This document shows, piece after piece, positions 26,176 to 34,202 of a stretch of 64,000 bases of DNA. The translations under genes and the position numbers were made by a program. Origin of the DNA: CBDFKB01 sp965248715. Its GTDB lineage: Bacteria; Pseudomonadota; Alphaproteobacteria; Rhizobiales; Rhizobiaceae. Location of the stretch: NCBI GenBank assembly GCA_965248715.1, contig CBDFKB010000007.1, positions 372,001 to 436,000 of the forward strand. Direction: 5' to 3'. Numbering within the stretch: position 1 is the stretch's first letter; each line of letters starts with the position of its first letter. A model generated the notes under the pieces. The model made no database searches and had not been told where the DNA came from. It saw only the letters and a list, made by a program, of their open reading frames with translations.

Positions 26176-27342
26176 TCAGCCAGCGTTTACCCGTTCGGCT
26201 GCCTGTTGCAGATAATCGCCCGATTGCATTTCGAACAGCCGCGACGTAGCGCGGCGAAATTCGCTCGCTTCTGCCCCGGTTTTTACCGTGAACAAATGGT
26301 CGGGCGGCGCGGCAGCTGACATTATCAATCTTTTGCAATTGTCATACAAAACATCGATCAGGTGAACGAACCGCTTTGCCTCGTTGCGCTTGGCGCGATC
26401 CATCTTTGGTACATGATCTACGAATACGGTGTGGAACTTCTTGGCAATCGCCAGGTAGTCAGCGGCGGAAAATGGTTGGCCGCAAATATCCTCGAAGCCA
26501 AATCGGGCATATCCCTCGGCAGCTTCGGGGATCGCAATTTGGCGACCCTTGCGGGCAATCGATGCTGGTTCGCCAGCCCGCGACCCGGCCAGACTGCGCC
26601 AGGCACCATCAATTGCGTGGTCGGAACGCGGCCCAAGCGGTTGAAAATAGACTTCGATGCCACCGTCGCGGTCCAGCCGGTAGTCGGTTGCAGCGGTTAG
26701 CTCGTAGACATCGGCATGGGCCTTGATCAATTTGATGAACGGCACAAACAATTGCCGGTTCAATCCGTCTTGATAAAGTCGGTCCGGGGCAATATTTGAG
26801 GTTGCCACCACGGTGACCCGGCGTTCGAACAGGGCGGCAAACAGCCGGCCGAGGATCATCGCATCGGCGATATCGGTAACGTTGAATTCGTCAAAGCATA
26901 GTAATTTGGCATCGGCGGAAATCTCGCGCGCCACCGGGGGCATCGGATCAGGATGTTTTTCCTCGCCATTTTCAAAGCGCTTGCGATAGGCAGCGATGCG
27001 TTCGTGTATTTCCTGCATAAAGGCGTGAAAGTGGACCCGGCGCTTTGCCTTGTTCGGTGCATGGTTGAAAAATAAATCCATCAACATGGATTTGCCGCGC
27101 CCAACATCGCCCCAAATGTATAGGCCGCGCACGCCAACCGGTTTTCGCGAACGGGCGAATACCCAGCCGAGCGACGAAGATTTTGCCACCATACATTCGG
27201 CTTTTAATGCGCTGGCCACCTTGTCAAGGCGTTGGGCTAATTCAATTTGCGCGCTGTCGCACTCGAACATACCATCGGCCGCCAGCACGTTGTAGGCGGC
27301 ACTCACCGCACTGGCATATTGAGGTTCAGCCTGGCTATTCAT
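26176..27342 (-). CDS. zapE: ZapE/AFG1-family ATPase
   Basis: AFG1-like P-loop ATPase of 388 residues. In Escherichia coli the homologue modulates FtsZ ring constriction; mitochondrial AFG1 is a proteostasis factor. It has Walker A IWGDVGRGKSMLMDLFF (about residue 77), VHFHAFMQEIHERI, Walker B LLCFDEFNVTDIADAMIL, the sensor region VVATSNIAPDRLY, and FRRATSRLFEMQS close to the C-terminus. The start ATG 27342 has AAGG upstream, and that AAGG is part of the repeat end at 27347, so the element helps form the translation-initiation region. Confidence 0.93.
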   Translation of the reverse strand: MNSQAEPQYASAVSAAYNVLAADGMFECDSAQIELAQRLDKVASALKAECMVAKSSSLGWVFARSRKPVGVRGLYIWGDVGRGKSMLMDLFFNHAPNKAKRRVHFHAFMQEIHERIAAYRKRFENGEEKHPDPMPPVAREISADAKLLCFDEFNVTDIADAMILGRLFAALFERRVTVVATSNIAPDRLYQDGLNRQLFVPFIKLIKAHADVYELTAATDYRLDRDGGIEVYFQPLGPRSDHAIDGAWRSLAGSRAGEPASIARKGRQIAIPEAAEGYARFGFEDICGQPFSAADYLAIAKKFHTVFVDHVPKMDRAKRNEAKRFVHLIDVLYDNCKRLIMSAAAPPDHLFTVKTGAEASEFRRATSRLFEMQSGDYLQQAAERVNAG

Positions 27343-27346
27343 CGCC

Positions 27347-27378
27347 TTATACCAACGGTGGCTAATATTGACCCATTG
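27347..27378 (-). repeat. Solo end of the TTATACCAA repeat family, at the zapE start
   Basis: TTATACCAACGGTGGCTAAT then ATTGACCCATTGG matches the terminal sequence of the family. No partner end is found nearby. It begins 5 bp upstream of the zapE ATG, so it lies in the zapE promoter/leader. Confidence 0.6.
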
Positions 27379-27408
27379 GATGAAATGCGCTCGGTCAAAT
27401 GTACCACC

Positions 27409-27513
27409 CTAGCGCTTGTCACGAAGCGTTAGAATAGCTTCGTCGCGCTATCTCTTTGTTTATGCGTGTCATTTTTCCAAAACCGGTACCCACTTTTGGG
27501 TGACACGCCCTAG
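27409..27513 (+). repeat. CTAG-bounded palindromic repeat (about 101 bp)
   Basis: Starts CTAGCGCTTGTCACGAAGCG and ends TTTTGGGTGACACGCCCTAG, with CTAG at both ends. Two hairpins: one from GCGCTTGTCACGAAGC pairing with GCTTCGTCGCGC, one from GCGTGTCA..CCAAAA pairing with TTTTGGGTGACACGC. Sister copies are at 40630-41121, 54148-54198, 57396-57501 and 58268-58373. In form it resembles the intergenic palindromes of alphaproteobacteria such as the RIME type. Confidence 0.85.
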
Positions 27514-27538
27514 AACCGTTCCTCTGGGAACGGCCACT

Positions 27539-28096
27539 TTAGCGCGCAAGCGCGATCGGTTTGCCGTCCCGCGTGGTTCCGTCGTAGCGTTCTGGCCCGG
27601 AGGAATAAAGCCGCGCCAACGTGTTGCCGCCGCTATCCACAAGGATTACTTGCCGATCCTTGACGTCCCAGGCGGTGATTGAGCTCAACTCCGCGGATGC
27701 ACAACGCAGCGGCGCCGCGCGGTAACCGCCGGCCCACTTGGTAAATGCCAAAACGATGCGACAATCGCCGACGTCGCTCGGCACCTGCCAGGTTCCAGCC
27801 ATGCCTTCGCGAGTTACCGGCCCGGCATTGGGCGGCGGCACCGATGCGACCATGGTTTCGCTTGCGACCGTATTTGGATCGGTGACACTTTGCTGAACCT
27901 CGTTCGCGCCTACTTGGGCGGGCGGGTTGATCGGGTCCAATTGACTGCGCGTAACTTGGTTATTTGGCGTCGCCGGCAATGGGCGAGGTGGCGCTGTATT
28001 TGGTTGCAGGGCACCGATCGATTGGTTGCAACCATTAGCGATCAGCCCAACCGCGATCATCACTGCGGCTTTCAGCATCTGCGTTCGGATAAACAT
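27539..28096 (-). CDS. Omp19/protease-inhibitor (Inh) family outer-membrane lipoprotein
   Basis: A 185-residue lipoprotein: hydrophobic leader with lipobox LIANGC (cysteine near residue 23), a long Pro/Asn/Thr-rich spacer (about 24-95), then an Inh/AprI-like beta-barrel domain from about residue 98 (GMAGTWQVPSDVGDCRIVL, GYRAAPLRCASAELSSI, WDVKDRQVILVDSGGNTLAR). Brucella Omp19 and metalloprotease inhibitors share this domain. The start MFIR at 28096 is chosen for its GGAGGG ribosome site; an upstream alternative at 28126 has none. A CTAG repeat lies just downstream of its stop. Confidence 0.82.
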   Translation of the reverse strand: MFIRTQMLKAAVMIAVGLIANGCNQSIGALQPNTAPPRPLPATPNNQVTRSQLDPINPPAQVGANEVQQSVTDPNTVASETMVASVPPPNAGPVTREGMAGTWQVPSDVGDCRIVLAFTKWAGGYRAAPLRCASAELSSITAWDVKDRQVILVDSGGNTLARLYSSGPERYDGTTRDGKPIALAR

Positions 28097-28330
28097 GTCC
28101 CGCCCTCCATTCAGCCAGCGTTTCAATAACGCGCGACCGGTACGGTTTCAGCAGTCTGTCGCCATCAGGTCTGGCAGACCAAAGGACACATTAACGACAG
28201 GTTATGCCGTAAATTGGGCGCAGATCGCATCACGGTGACTGTATTTCGATAGGGTAAAACAAATCTGAACAATTTTACCTATTTGCCCAAAGACAGGTTG
28301 GAGGGAATATAAGGCTTCTTTGAGGAAAAA

Positions 28331-28963
28331 TTATTTTACAATTCCCGCGTGGGCTTCGTTACCCCACAGCTTTCTTATCTTCGCGTCACGACCACAGGTA
28401 AATCGATAATAGGTATATCGGGTCGGGCTCTTTTTGTAGTAATTTTGGTGGTAATCTTCGGCCGGATAAAATGTATCGGCGGCCCGCACCGGGGTCACAA
28501 TCGGTTTACCAAGCTGGTTATTTGCCGCAAGATCGGCTTTCGAGGCAATAGCCAGCGCCAATTGCTGGTCGCCAAGCACGAAGATTGCGGTGGTATAGCT
28601 GCTGCCACGGTCGCAGAACTGACCGCCATCATCGGTTGGATCGACACTGCGCCAAAACACATCCAGCAACTGCCCGTAACTTACCACAGCCGGATCATAG
28701 TCGATCTTGACCGCTTCCAGATGGCCGGCTGCGGTATGATTTTTATAGGTCGGGTTGGTGGTAATGCCGCCGGTATAGCCTGGAACTGCGGAAATAACGC
28801 CCGGCACGTGTTCGAAATCTTTTTCCACGCACCAAAAACACCCGCCAGCGAAAATCGCTGTCTCGGCGGCCTGGGTTTTGGCAGCGGAGGCTAATAAGGC
28901 GGCGGCCAGGGCGATTGCAAAAAGGGGGGTTGCAAAAAGGCGGGTTGCGGCGCGTGACGGCAT
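28331..28963 (-). CDS. msrA: Peptide-methionine (S)-S-oxide reductase with signal peptide
   Basis: Reduces methionine-S-sulfoxide in proteins. It contains the catalytic motif AIFAGGCFWCVEKDFEHVPG and the MsrA blocks GYTGGITTNPTYK, EAVKIDYDP, QFCDRGSSYTTAIF and FYPAEDYHQNYY. An N-terminal hydrophobic segment (ATPLFAIALAAALLASA, cut likely after TQA) indicates export, so this is a periplasmic repair enzyme rather than the cytosolic form. Start ATG 28963 has GGAG six bases upstream; in-frame starts at 28969, 28975 and TTG 28990 are possible. It lies just downstream of sdhB, but its own promoter is likely. Confidence 0.92.
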   Translation of the reverse strand: MPSRAATRLFATPLFAIALAAALLASAAKTQAAETAIFAGGCFWCVEKDFEHVPGVISAVPGYTGGITTNPTYKNHTAAGHLEAVKIDYDPAVVSYGQLLDVFWRSVDPTDDGGQFCDRGSSYTTAIFVLGDQQLALAIASKADLAANNQLGKPIVTPVRAADTFYPAEDYHQNYYKKSPTRYTYYRFTCGRDAKIRKLWGNEAHAGIVK

Positions 28964-29076
28964 CGTCATCTCCATATTGTTTGATGGCAAGATGGTGAAT
29001 AACGCCGGCCAGGCAATTCAATTTGCGGACACGAATTCGTGACGGATCACACAGCCCTCAAGGCCCCGGCAATTGG

Positions 29077-29856
29077 TCAGGTGCGCCGTTCAATCATCTT
29101 TTTCTTAATTTCGGCAATCGCCTTGGCCGGATTAAGCCCTTTAGGACAGGTCTGGGTGCAATTCATGATGGTATGGCAGCGGTAGAGCCTAAACGGGTCT
29201 TCGAGATCGTCAAGCCGTTCGCCGGTCGCTTCGTCGCGGCTGTCATTGATCCAGCGATAGGCCTGCAACAACACCGCTGGGCCGAGATAGCGCTTATCGT
29301 TCCACCAATAAGATGGGCACGAAGTGGAGCAACAGGCGCACAAGATGCACTCGTAAAGCCCATCAAGGTCGGCGCGATCTTCTTCGCTTTGCAACCATTC
29401 TTTTTCCGGGCGCGGCGAGGTGGTCTGTAGCCACGGCTCGATCGAACGGTGCTGGGCGTAGAAATTGTTCAAATCTGGCACCAAATCCTTGACCACGGCC
29501 AGGTGCGGCAGGGGATAGATTTTTACGTCGCCAGAAATTTCGTCCATGCCCCGGGTACATGCCAGCGTGTTGGCACCGTCCACATTCATCGCGCAGGAGC
29601 CACAAATTCCCTCGCGACACGAACGGCGGAAGGTAAGGGTCGGGTCGATTTTGTTCTTGATCCAAATCAGGCCGTCCAGCACCATTGGCCCGCAATCATC
29701 GAGGTCGACGAAATACGTGTCGACGCTCGGATTGGCATCATCATCCGGCGACCAGCGATAGATGTCGAACTGACGCAAATTGGTTGCACCGTCGGGCTTT
29801 GGCCATATCTTGCCTTGGCTGACTTTGGAGTTTTTTGGAAGCGTCAGTTCAACCAT
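29077..29856 (-). CDS. sdhB: Succinate dehydrogenase iron-sulfur subunit
   Basis: Electron-transfer subunit of complex II, 259 residues. Cysteine clusters for the three centres are intact: SCREGICGSCAMNVDG with LAC (2Fe-2S), CILCACCSTSCPSYWW (4Fe-4S and 3Fe-4S) and CHTIMNCTQTCPKGLNP. It starts at the base where the sdhA stop ends (one-base overlap at 29856) and is the last sdh gene. Confidence 0.97.
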   Translation of the reverse strand: MVELTLPKNSKVSQGKIWPKPDGATNLRQFDIYRWSPDDDANPSVDTYFVDLDDCGPMVLDGLIWIKNKIDPTLTFRRSCREGICGSCAMNVDGANTLACTRGMDEISGDVKIYPLPHLAVVKDLVPDLNNFYAQHRSIEPWLQTTSPRPEKEWLQSEEDRADLDGLYECILCACCSTSCPSYWWNDKRYLGPAVLLQAYRWINDSRDEATGERLDDLEDPFRLYRCHTIMNCTQTCPKGLNPAKAIAEIKKKMIERRT

Positions 29857-31673
29857 TAATACACCCGTGCCTTGGGTTCGATCTTCTTAGGGTCAATGCC
29901 GTCGGACAGCGGTTCGGTGTGCACCGGCCGGTAATTCAGCTTAACTTTACCCTTGGCGTCGACCCGCGAAAGTGTGTGGACGCGCCAGTTTTCATCATCG
30001 CGGCCGGAAAAAGGACCATCTTTAAAATCTTCGCGGGCATGGGCGCCGCGGCTTTCGTGGCGGGCTTCGGCGCCGTGCACTGTAGTCAGCGCGCAGGTCA
30101 TCAAATTTTCCAGTTCGAAGGATTCAACCAAGTCCGAATTCCAGATCATCGAGCGGTCGGTGACCTTCATATCAGACATTGCGGCGGCTGTTTCCGCCAT
30201 CCGCTTGCAGCCGTTTTCGAGGGTACTTTGGGTACGGAAAACCGCAGCGTCCTCCTGCATGACCTTTTGCATGGTCAATCGAAGTTCGGCGGTAGGCGTT
30301 GACCCGTTGGCTTGGCGAACCCGATCGAAATGATCCAATATTTGCTCACAAGAAGCGGCGTCGGGCTCCGGTATTGGTGACTTCGCATCAACCACCTGTC
30401 CAGCCCGGATCGCGGCGGCACGACCGAACACGACCAAATCAATCAGCGAATTGGAGCCAAGCCGGTTGGCACCATGCACCGAGGCACAACTGGCCTCGCC
30501 GACTGCCATTAATCCGGGCGTGACCCGGTCCGGGTTTTTCTTGGTCGGATTTAATACTTCGCCCCAATAATTAGTTGGGATGCCACCCATATTGTAATGC
30601 ACAGTCGGCAATACCGGGATCGGCTGGCGGGTAACATCGACGCCGGCGAAAATCTTCGCCGATTCTGAAATACCGGGCAGCCGTTCGGCCAATACTTCAG
30701 GATCGAGATGGTCGAGATGCAAATAAATGTGGTCGTTGTTTGGACCAACGCCGCGGCCTTCGCGGATTTCGATGGTCATGCAACGCGAGACCACATCGCG
30801 CGAAGCCAAATCTTTGGCCGACGGCGCGTAACGCTCCATGAAGCGTTCACCCTCTGAATTGACCAGATAGCCTCCCTCGCCGCGCGCACCTTCGGTGATC
30901 AGACTGCCGGCACCGTAAATACCAGTCGGGTGAAACTGGACAAATTCCATGTCCTGCAGTGGCAGGCCGGCGCGCGCGATCATACCATTGCCATCACCGG
31001 TACAAGTGTGGGCCGAAGTGCAAGAGAAATAGGCGCGGCCATAGCCGCCGGTGGCCATCACCACCATCTTGGCGCTAAAGCGATGCAAAGTACCATCGTC
31101 CAGGTTCCAAGCGATGACACCGGTGCACGCGCCGTTTTTGTCCATGATCAGATCGATGGCGAAATATTCAATGAAGAACCGCGCATCGTGGCGCAAAGAC
31201 TGGCCATACAGGGTGTGCAAAATTGCATGGCCGGTGCGGTCGGCGACTGCACAGGTGCGTTGTACCGGCGGCCCGTCGCCATAATTCATCATATGGCCGC
31301 CGAACGGGCGCTGGTAGATTTTGCCTTCCTCGGTGCGCGAGAATGGCACGCCGTAATGCTCTAACTCATAGACGGCGGCGGGCGCTTCGCGGGTAAGATA
31401 TTCCATCGCATCCACATCGCCGAGCCAGTCGGAGCCCTTGACCGTGTCATATAGATGCCACTGCCAGCTATCCGGTCCCATATTGGATAATGAGGCGGCA
31501 ATGCCACCCTGGGCAGCGACCGTGTGCGAGCGGGTTGGGAACACCTTGGTGATGCACGCGGTTTTCAGTCCCTGTTCGGCCATTCCAAGCGTGGCGCGCA
31601 AGCCCGAACCGCCGGCACCGAGCACCACAACATCGAATTTATGGTCGACGAAAGAATAGGTCTTGCTGGCCAA
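29856..31673 (-). CDS. sdhA: Succinate dehydrogenase flavoprotein subunit
   Basis: Catalytic subunit with covalent FAD, 605 residues. It has the dinucleotide fold VVLGAGGSGLRATLGMAEQ, the FAD-linked histidine in RSHTVAAQGGIAASL, the active-site region QFHPTGIYGAG and ITEGARGEGGYL, plus SVHGANRLGSNSLIDLVVFG. Length is typical. It follows sdhD by 3 bp in the order sdhC-sdhD-sdhA-sdhB. Confidence 0.97.
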   Translation of the reverse strand: MASKTYSFVDHKFDVVVLGAGGSGLRATLGMAEQGLKTACITKVFPTRSHTVAAQGGIAASLSNMGPDSWQWHLYDTVKGSDWLGDVDAMEYLTREAPAAVYELEHYGVPFSRTEEGKIYQRPFGGHMMNYGDGPPVQRTCAVADRTGHAILHTLYGQSLRHDARFFIEYFAIDLIMDKNGACTGVIAWNLDDGTLHRFSAKMVVMATGGYGRAYFSCTSAHTCTGDGNGMIARAGLPLQDMEFVQFHPTGIYGAGSLITEGARGEGGYLVNSEGERFMERYAPSAKDLASRDVVSRCMTIEIREGRGVGPNNDHIYLHLDHLDPEVLAERLPGISESAKIFAGVDVTRQPIPVLPTVHYNMGGIPTNYWGEVLNPTKKNPDRVTPGLMAVGEASCASVHGANRLGSNSLIDLVVFGRAAAIRAGQVVDAKSPIPEPDAASCEQILDHFDRVRQANGSTPTAELRLTMQKVMQEDAAVFRTQSTLENGCKRMAETAAAMSDMKVTDRSMIWNSDLVESFELENLMTCALTTVHGAEARHESRGAHAREDFKDGPFSGRDDENWRVHTLSRVDAKGKVKLNYRPVHTEPLSDGIDPKKIEPKARVY

Positions 31674-31676
31674 AAC

Positions 31677-32057
31677 TCAGCCTCCGAATCCGAGTTTCAG
31701 GGCACAAAACACACAAACCGCACCGACCGCGATAGTGAAAAAATTATTGCCAATCAGTAGAGCGATCTTGCGGCCTTCGTGATGCACATAGTCTTCAATG
31801 ATGGTCTGCATGCCAAGGCGCATGTGATAAAACACCGAAATTATAGCCAAAAGCAGCGCAATTGCCACCAGCGGCGAGGACAACGTAGCAACCACACTGG
31901 CGTGATCGCGACCATACAGCGATACCAGCAGCCAGACCAAAAACACCAACAGCGGAATGTTGGCAATCGCTGTCAGGCGTTGCTGCCAAAAATGCTCGGT
32001 CCCGTCCTTGGCCGAACCCAAACCCCGTACCTTGCCAAGCGGCGTTCGCATGTTCAC
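31677..32057 (-). CDS. sdhD: Succinate dehydrogenase membrane anchor subunit
   Basis: Hydrophobic anchor of complex II, about 126 residues with three predicted membrane helices (around IANIPLLVFLVWLLVSLYG, LVAIALLLAIISVFYHMRLG with the haem-ligand-type histidine, and NNFFTIAVGAVCVFCALKLG). RLGMQTIIEDYVHHEG is the SdhD signature. The start is either GTG 32057, with GGGGA at good spacing, or ATG 32051. It is separated from sdhC by about 200 bp filled with two palindromic repeats. Confidence 0.93.
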   Translation of the reverse strand: MNMRTPLGKVRGLGSAKDGTEHFWQQRLTAIANIPLLVFLVWLLVSLYGRDHASVVATLSSPLVAIALLLAIISVFYHMRLGMQTIIEDYVHHEGRKIALLIGNNFFTIAVGAVCVFCALKLGFGG

Positions 32058-32090
32058 GTTTTATTTTCCCCTATATTTACACATTTCGCC

Positions 32091-32167
32091 CTAGTGGTTC
32101 GTTTCCAACATTTGCGTCCCGTTGCAACACTTAGGTTTGCAAATCTTGGCAACAAAAGAACCACTAG
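32091..32167. repeat. CTAG-bounded imperfect palindrome between sdhC and sdhD
   Basis: Arms CTAGTGGTTC (32091-32100) and GAACCACTAG (32158-32167), with further inner pairing of CCAACATTTGC with GCAAATCTTGG. Part of the right side (AACCACTAGCAAGATATTGA) recurs after acnA at about 57071-57090. Confidence 0.75.
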
Positions 32168-32180
32168 CAAGATATTGAAT

Positions 32181-32259
32181 CTAGTGGAATTTCTAAATTT
32201 GACATTTGACAAACGGCGAAGCTGCAAATGGGCACCAAATGTCAAATTCATTCCACTAG
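32181..32259. repeat. CTAGTGGAAT palindromic element at the end of sdhC
   Basis: Arms CTAGTGGAAT (32181-32190) and ATTCCACTAG (32250-32259), with inner arms AAATTTGACATTTG and CAAATGTCAAATT, form a long strong hairpin with the centre ACAAACGGCGAAGCTGCAAA. A diverged copy is at 57091-57177. Its CTAG end contains the sdhC stop codon (TAG read on the minus strand at 32258-32256). Confidence 0.85.
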
Positions 32260-32654
32260 CGCACGAAATAGCCAATAATCCAGATAACAATGGTCAACGT
32301 GACCGAGCCGGCAACGCTCAGCCATGCCATGCGGGTAGCGGTTTCCTTGGCCAACCCGGCGCCGGTGTCCCAAACCAAATGGCGCAAGCCGCCAAGCGCG
32401 TGATGGATCAACGCCCAAGTGTAGCCAAACAGTATCAAACGGCCGAGCCAGGAGCCATACCAACCATTGACCGTTGCGAAAAATTGTCCGTCACCTGCTG
32501 CCGCGATCAGCCAAAGGGCAATCAAAAGTGTCCCGAAATACAATCCGGCACCGGTGATCCGGTGAATGATCGACATCGCCATGGTTGGGGTCAGCCGGTA
32601 TATGGTCAAATGCGGCGAAAGTGGCCGCGCGCTGCTGGAAGATGTCTCGGTCAT
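32256..32654 (-). CDS. sdhC: Succinate dehydrogenase cytochrome b556 subunit
   Basis: Membrane anchor with a haem-binding histidine, 132 residues: RPLSPHLTIYRLTPTMAMSI followed by HRITG at the N-terminus, three helices, and ALIHHALGGLRHLVWDTG as the haem region. The start ATG 32654 matches the family N-terminus; the frame stays open 57 codons upstream without similarity. It is the first sdh gene. Its TAG stop lies inside the CTAG end of the repeat at 32181-32259. Confidence 0.95.
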   Translation of the reverse strand: MTETSSSSARPLSPHLTIYRLTPTMAMSIIHRITGAGLYFGTLLIALWLIAAAGDGQFFATVNGWYGSWLGRLILFGYTWALIHHALGGLRHLVWDTGAGLAKETATRMAWLSVAGSVTLTIVIWIIGYFVR

Positions 32655-33064
32655 GGTCGAACCTAACTCCGGAATTTCATCATCGACGATGCCTACAGAT
32701 TGCTCCGGCCACCGTTCGAGATTAGTGCAATTGGTCTTATGAGAAAATGTCTCTAGGGTCCAGACCTTGCTATCTGACAATATTTTAAAAGCACCGAGAT
32801 CTAGGGGGTGTGGACCCGTTGACAAACTGGATTTGGATTGCGCTATGAGTGAAACCGTACAGATTTAAGAGCGAATTCGCACACAAGGCCTTGCCTTTTC
32901 AAGAGTTCGCGACCCCAATATGGGCGGTTTCGCCGTATCTTTTGAAGACCCGGCAGATTTTGCCCCTAAGTGGGTTGAAATCCCCTTATGGTGCGGGGCG
33001 CCACGACGGATCTTTCAGAGCAGGCCGCAAGAGTAGCCGCATGATACGCGGTGATCGGTGCGAT
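32655..33064. other. Gene-free 410 bp upstream of sdhC
   Basis: This should contain the sdh promoter and leader. No convincing -35/-10 pair, tRNA-like fold, riboswitch motif or protein relic was recognised. It also lies just downstream of the hydrolase gene that ends at 33065, and no clear terminator for that gene was seen. Confidence 0.5.
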
Positions 33065-33949
33065 CTACAATCCGTTGACCGGCACTTTGAGCACCGGGTT
33101 GCCATCATCATCGGTTGGTATTTGACCGGCGCGCATGTTGACCTGTAGGGACGGGATAATCAGTTTCGGCATTGCAAGGGTAGCATCGCGGTCCTTGCGC
33201 ATTGCAACAAATTCTTCTCGGGTCGCACCGGCTTTGACATGGATGTTGTTGGATTTTTCCGCGCCGACCGTGGTCTCCCAAGCGATATCGCGGCCACCGG
33301 GTCCATAATCATGGCAGATAAACAGCCGCATGGAGCCGGGCAGTGTAAGAATTTTTTGGATCGAATCATACAGTTGGCCGGCATCACCGCCGGGAAAGTC
33401 AGCGCGGGCCGACCCGCCGTCAGGCATGAACAATGTATCTCCGACAAACGCCGCATCGCCGATGACATGGGTCATGCAGGCTGGTGTGTGGCCAGGGGTC
33501 GCCATGGCGAATGCTAGCATATTGCCGATTTTATAGGGGTCGCCGTCGGCAAACAGGCGATCGAACTGTGACCCGTCACGTTGGAATTCGGTACCCTCGT
33601 TAAATATTTTGCCGAAGGTATTCTGAATGGTAATGATACCGGCGCCGATGCCGATCTTGCCGCCCAGCCGTTCCTGCAGATAGGGCGCGGCAGAAAGATG
33701 GTCGGCATGGACATGGGTCTCAATGATCCAATGCAGATCAAGTTCATTGTCATCGATGAAATTCGCCACCTTATCGGCATTGTCGAAGGCGATCCGGCCG
33801 GCTGCATAGTCGATATCCATCACCGAATCGATTACCGCACAGGCATTCGATTGCGGATCGCGCACCACATAGGAGACTGTGTTGGTCGCTTCATCGAAGA
33901 AACCAGAAATTTCGGGTTTAGCCGACATATCAACCGGATAGTTGGTCAT
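33065..33949 (-). CDS. Metallo-beta-lactamase-fold hydrolase, persulfide dioxygenase/Blh-like
   Basis: A 294-residue metal hydrolase with the metal motif ETHVHADHLSAAPYLQ (near residue 78), ATPGHTPACMTHVIGD, AFVGDTLFMPDGGSARADFP and the late histidine in LFICHDYGPGGRDIAWET. The DGGSARADFPGGDA stretch is typical of ETHE1/Blh-like sulfur-metabolism enzymes that oxidise glutathione persulfide. No bigR-type repressor or sulfurtransferase is adjacent, so the sulfur role rests on family similarity alone. ATG 33949 follows a perfect AGGAGG. An in-frame start 11 codons upstream is less likely. Confidence 0.85.
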   Translation of the reverse strand: MTNYPVDMSAKPEISGFFDEATNTVSYVVRDPQSNACAVIDSVMDIDYAAGRIAFDNADKVANFIDDNELDLHWIIETHVHADHLSAAPYLQERLGGKIGIGAGIITIQNTFGKIFNEGTEFQRDGSQFDRLFADGDPYKIGNMLAFAMATPGHTPACMTHVIGDAAFVGDTLFMPDGGSARADFPGGDAGQLYDSIQKILTLPGSMRLFICHDYGPGGRDIAWETTVGAEKSNNIHVKAGATREEFVAMRKDRDATLAMPKLIIPSLQVNMRAGQIPTDDDGNPVLKVPVNGL

Positions 33950-34202
33950 GGCAGCCTCCTCTTTTGTTGAATGCGTTGACATTGCCGAATATTTCTAAAC
34001 CGTCCTCGCCTGTCCTTTAACATCTTTGGCGTCTAGATGTGAGAGGTCACAGCTAACCCTTTGAGTGTTGGCGGTCTTAACCTTACGTAAACCATACTTG
34101 CCCAGACCGATGCTTGTTGGCTACGCTAGCCGACAATCAGGCGCGCTCCAAACCCCAGGCCGATTTTGCCACTGGAGCGCATGTCGGGCCGAGGAGAAAG
34201 CC

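Noticed and set aside
32655..32825. N-terminal extension of sdhC (57 codons)
   Set aside because: The family N-terminus begins at 32654; the extension has no similarity and is more likely the leader region.
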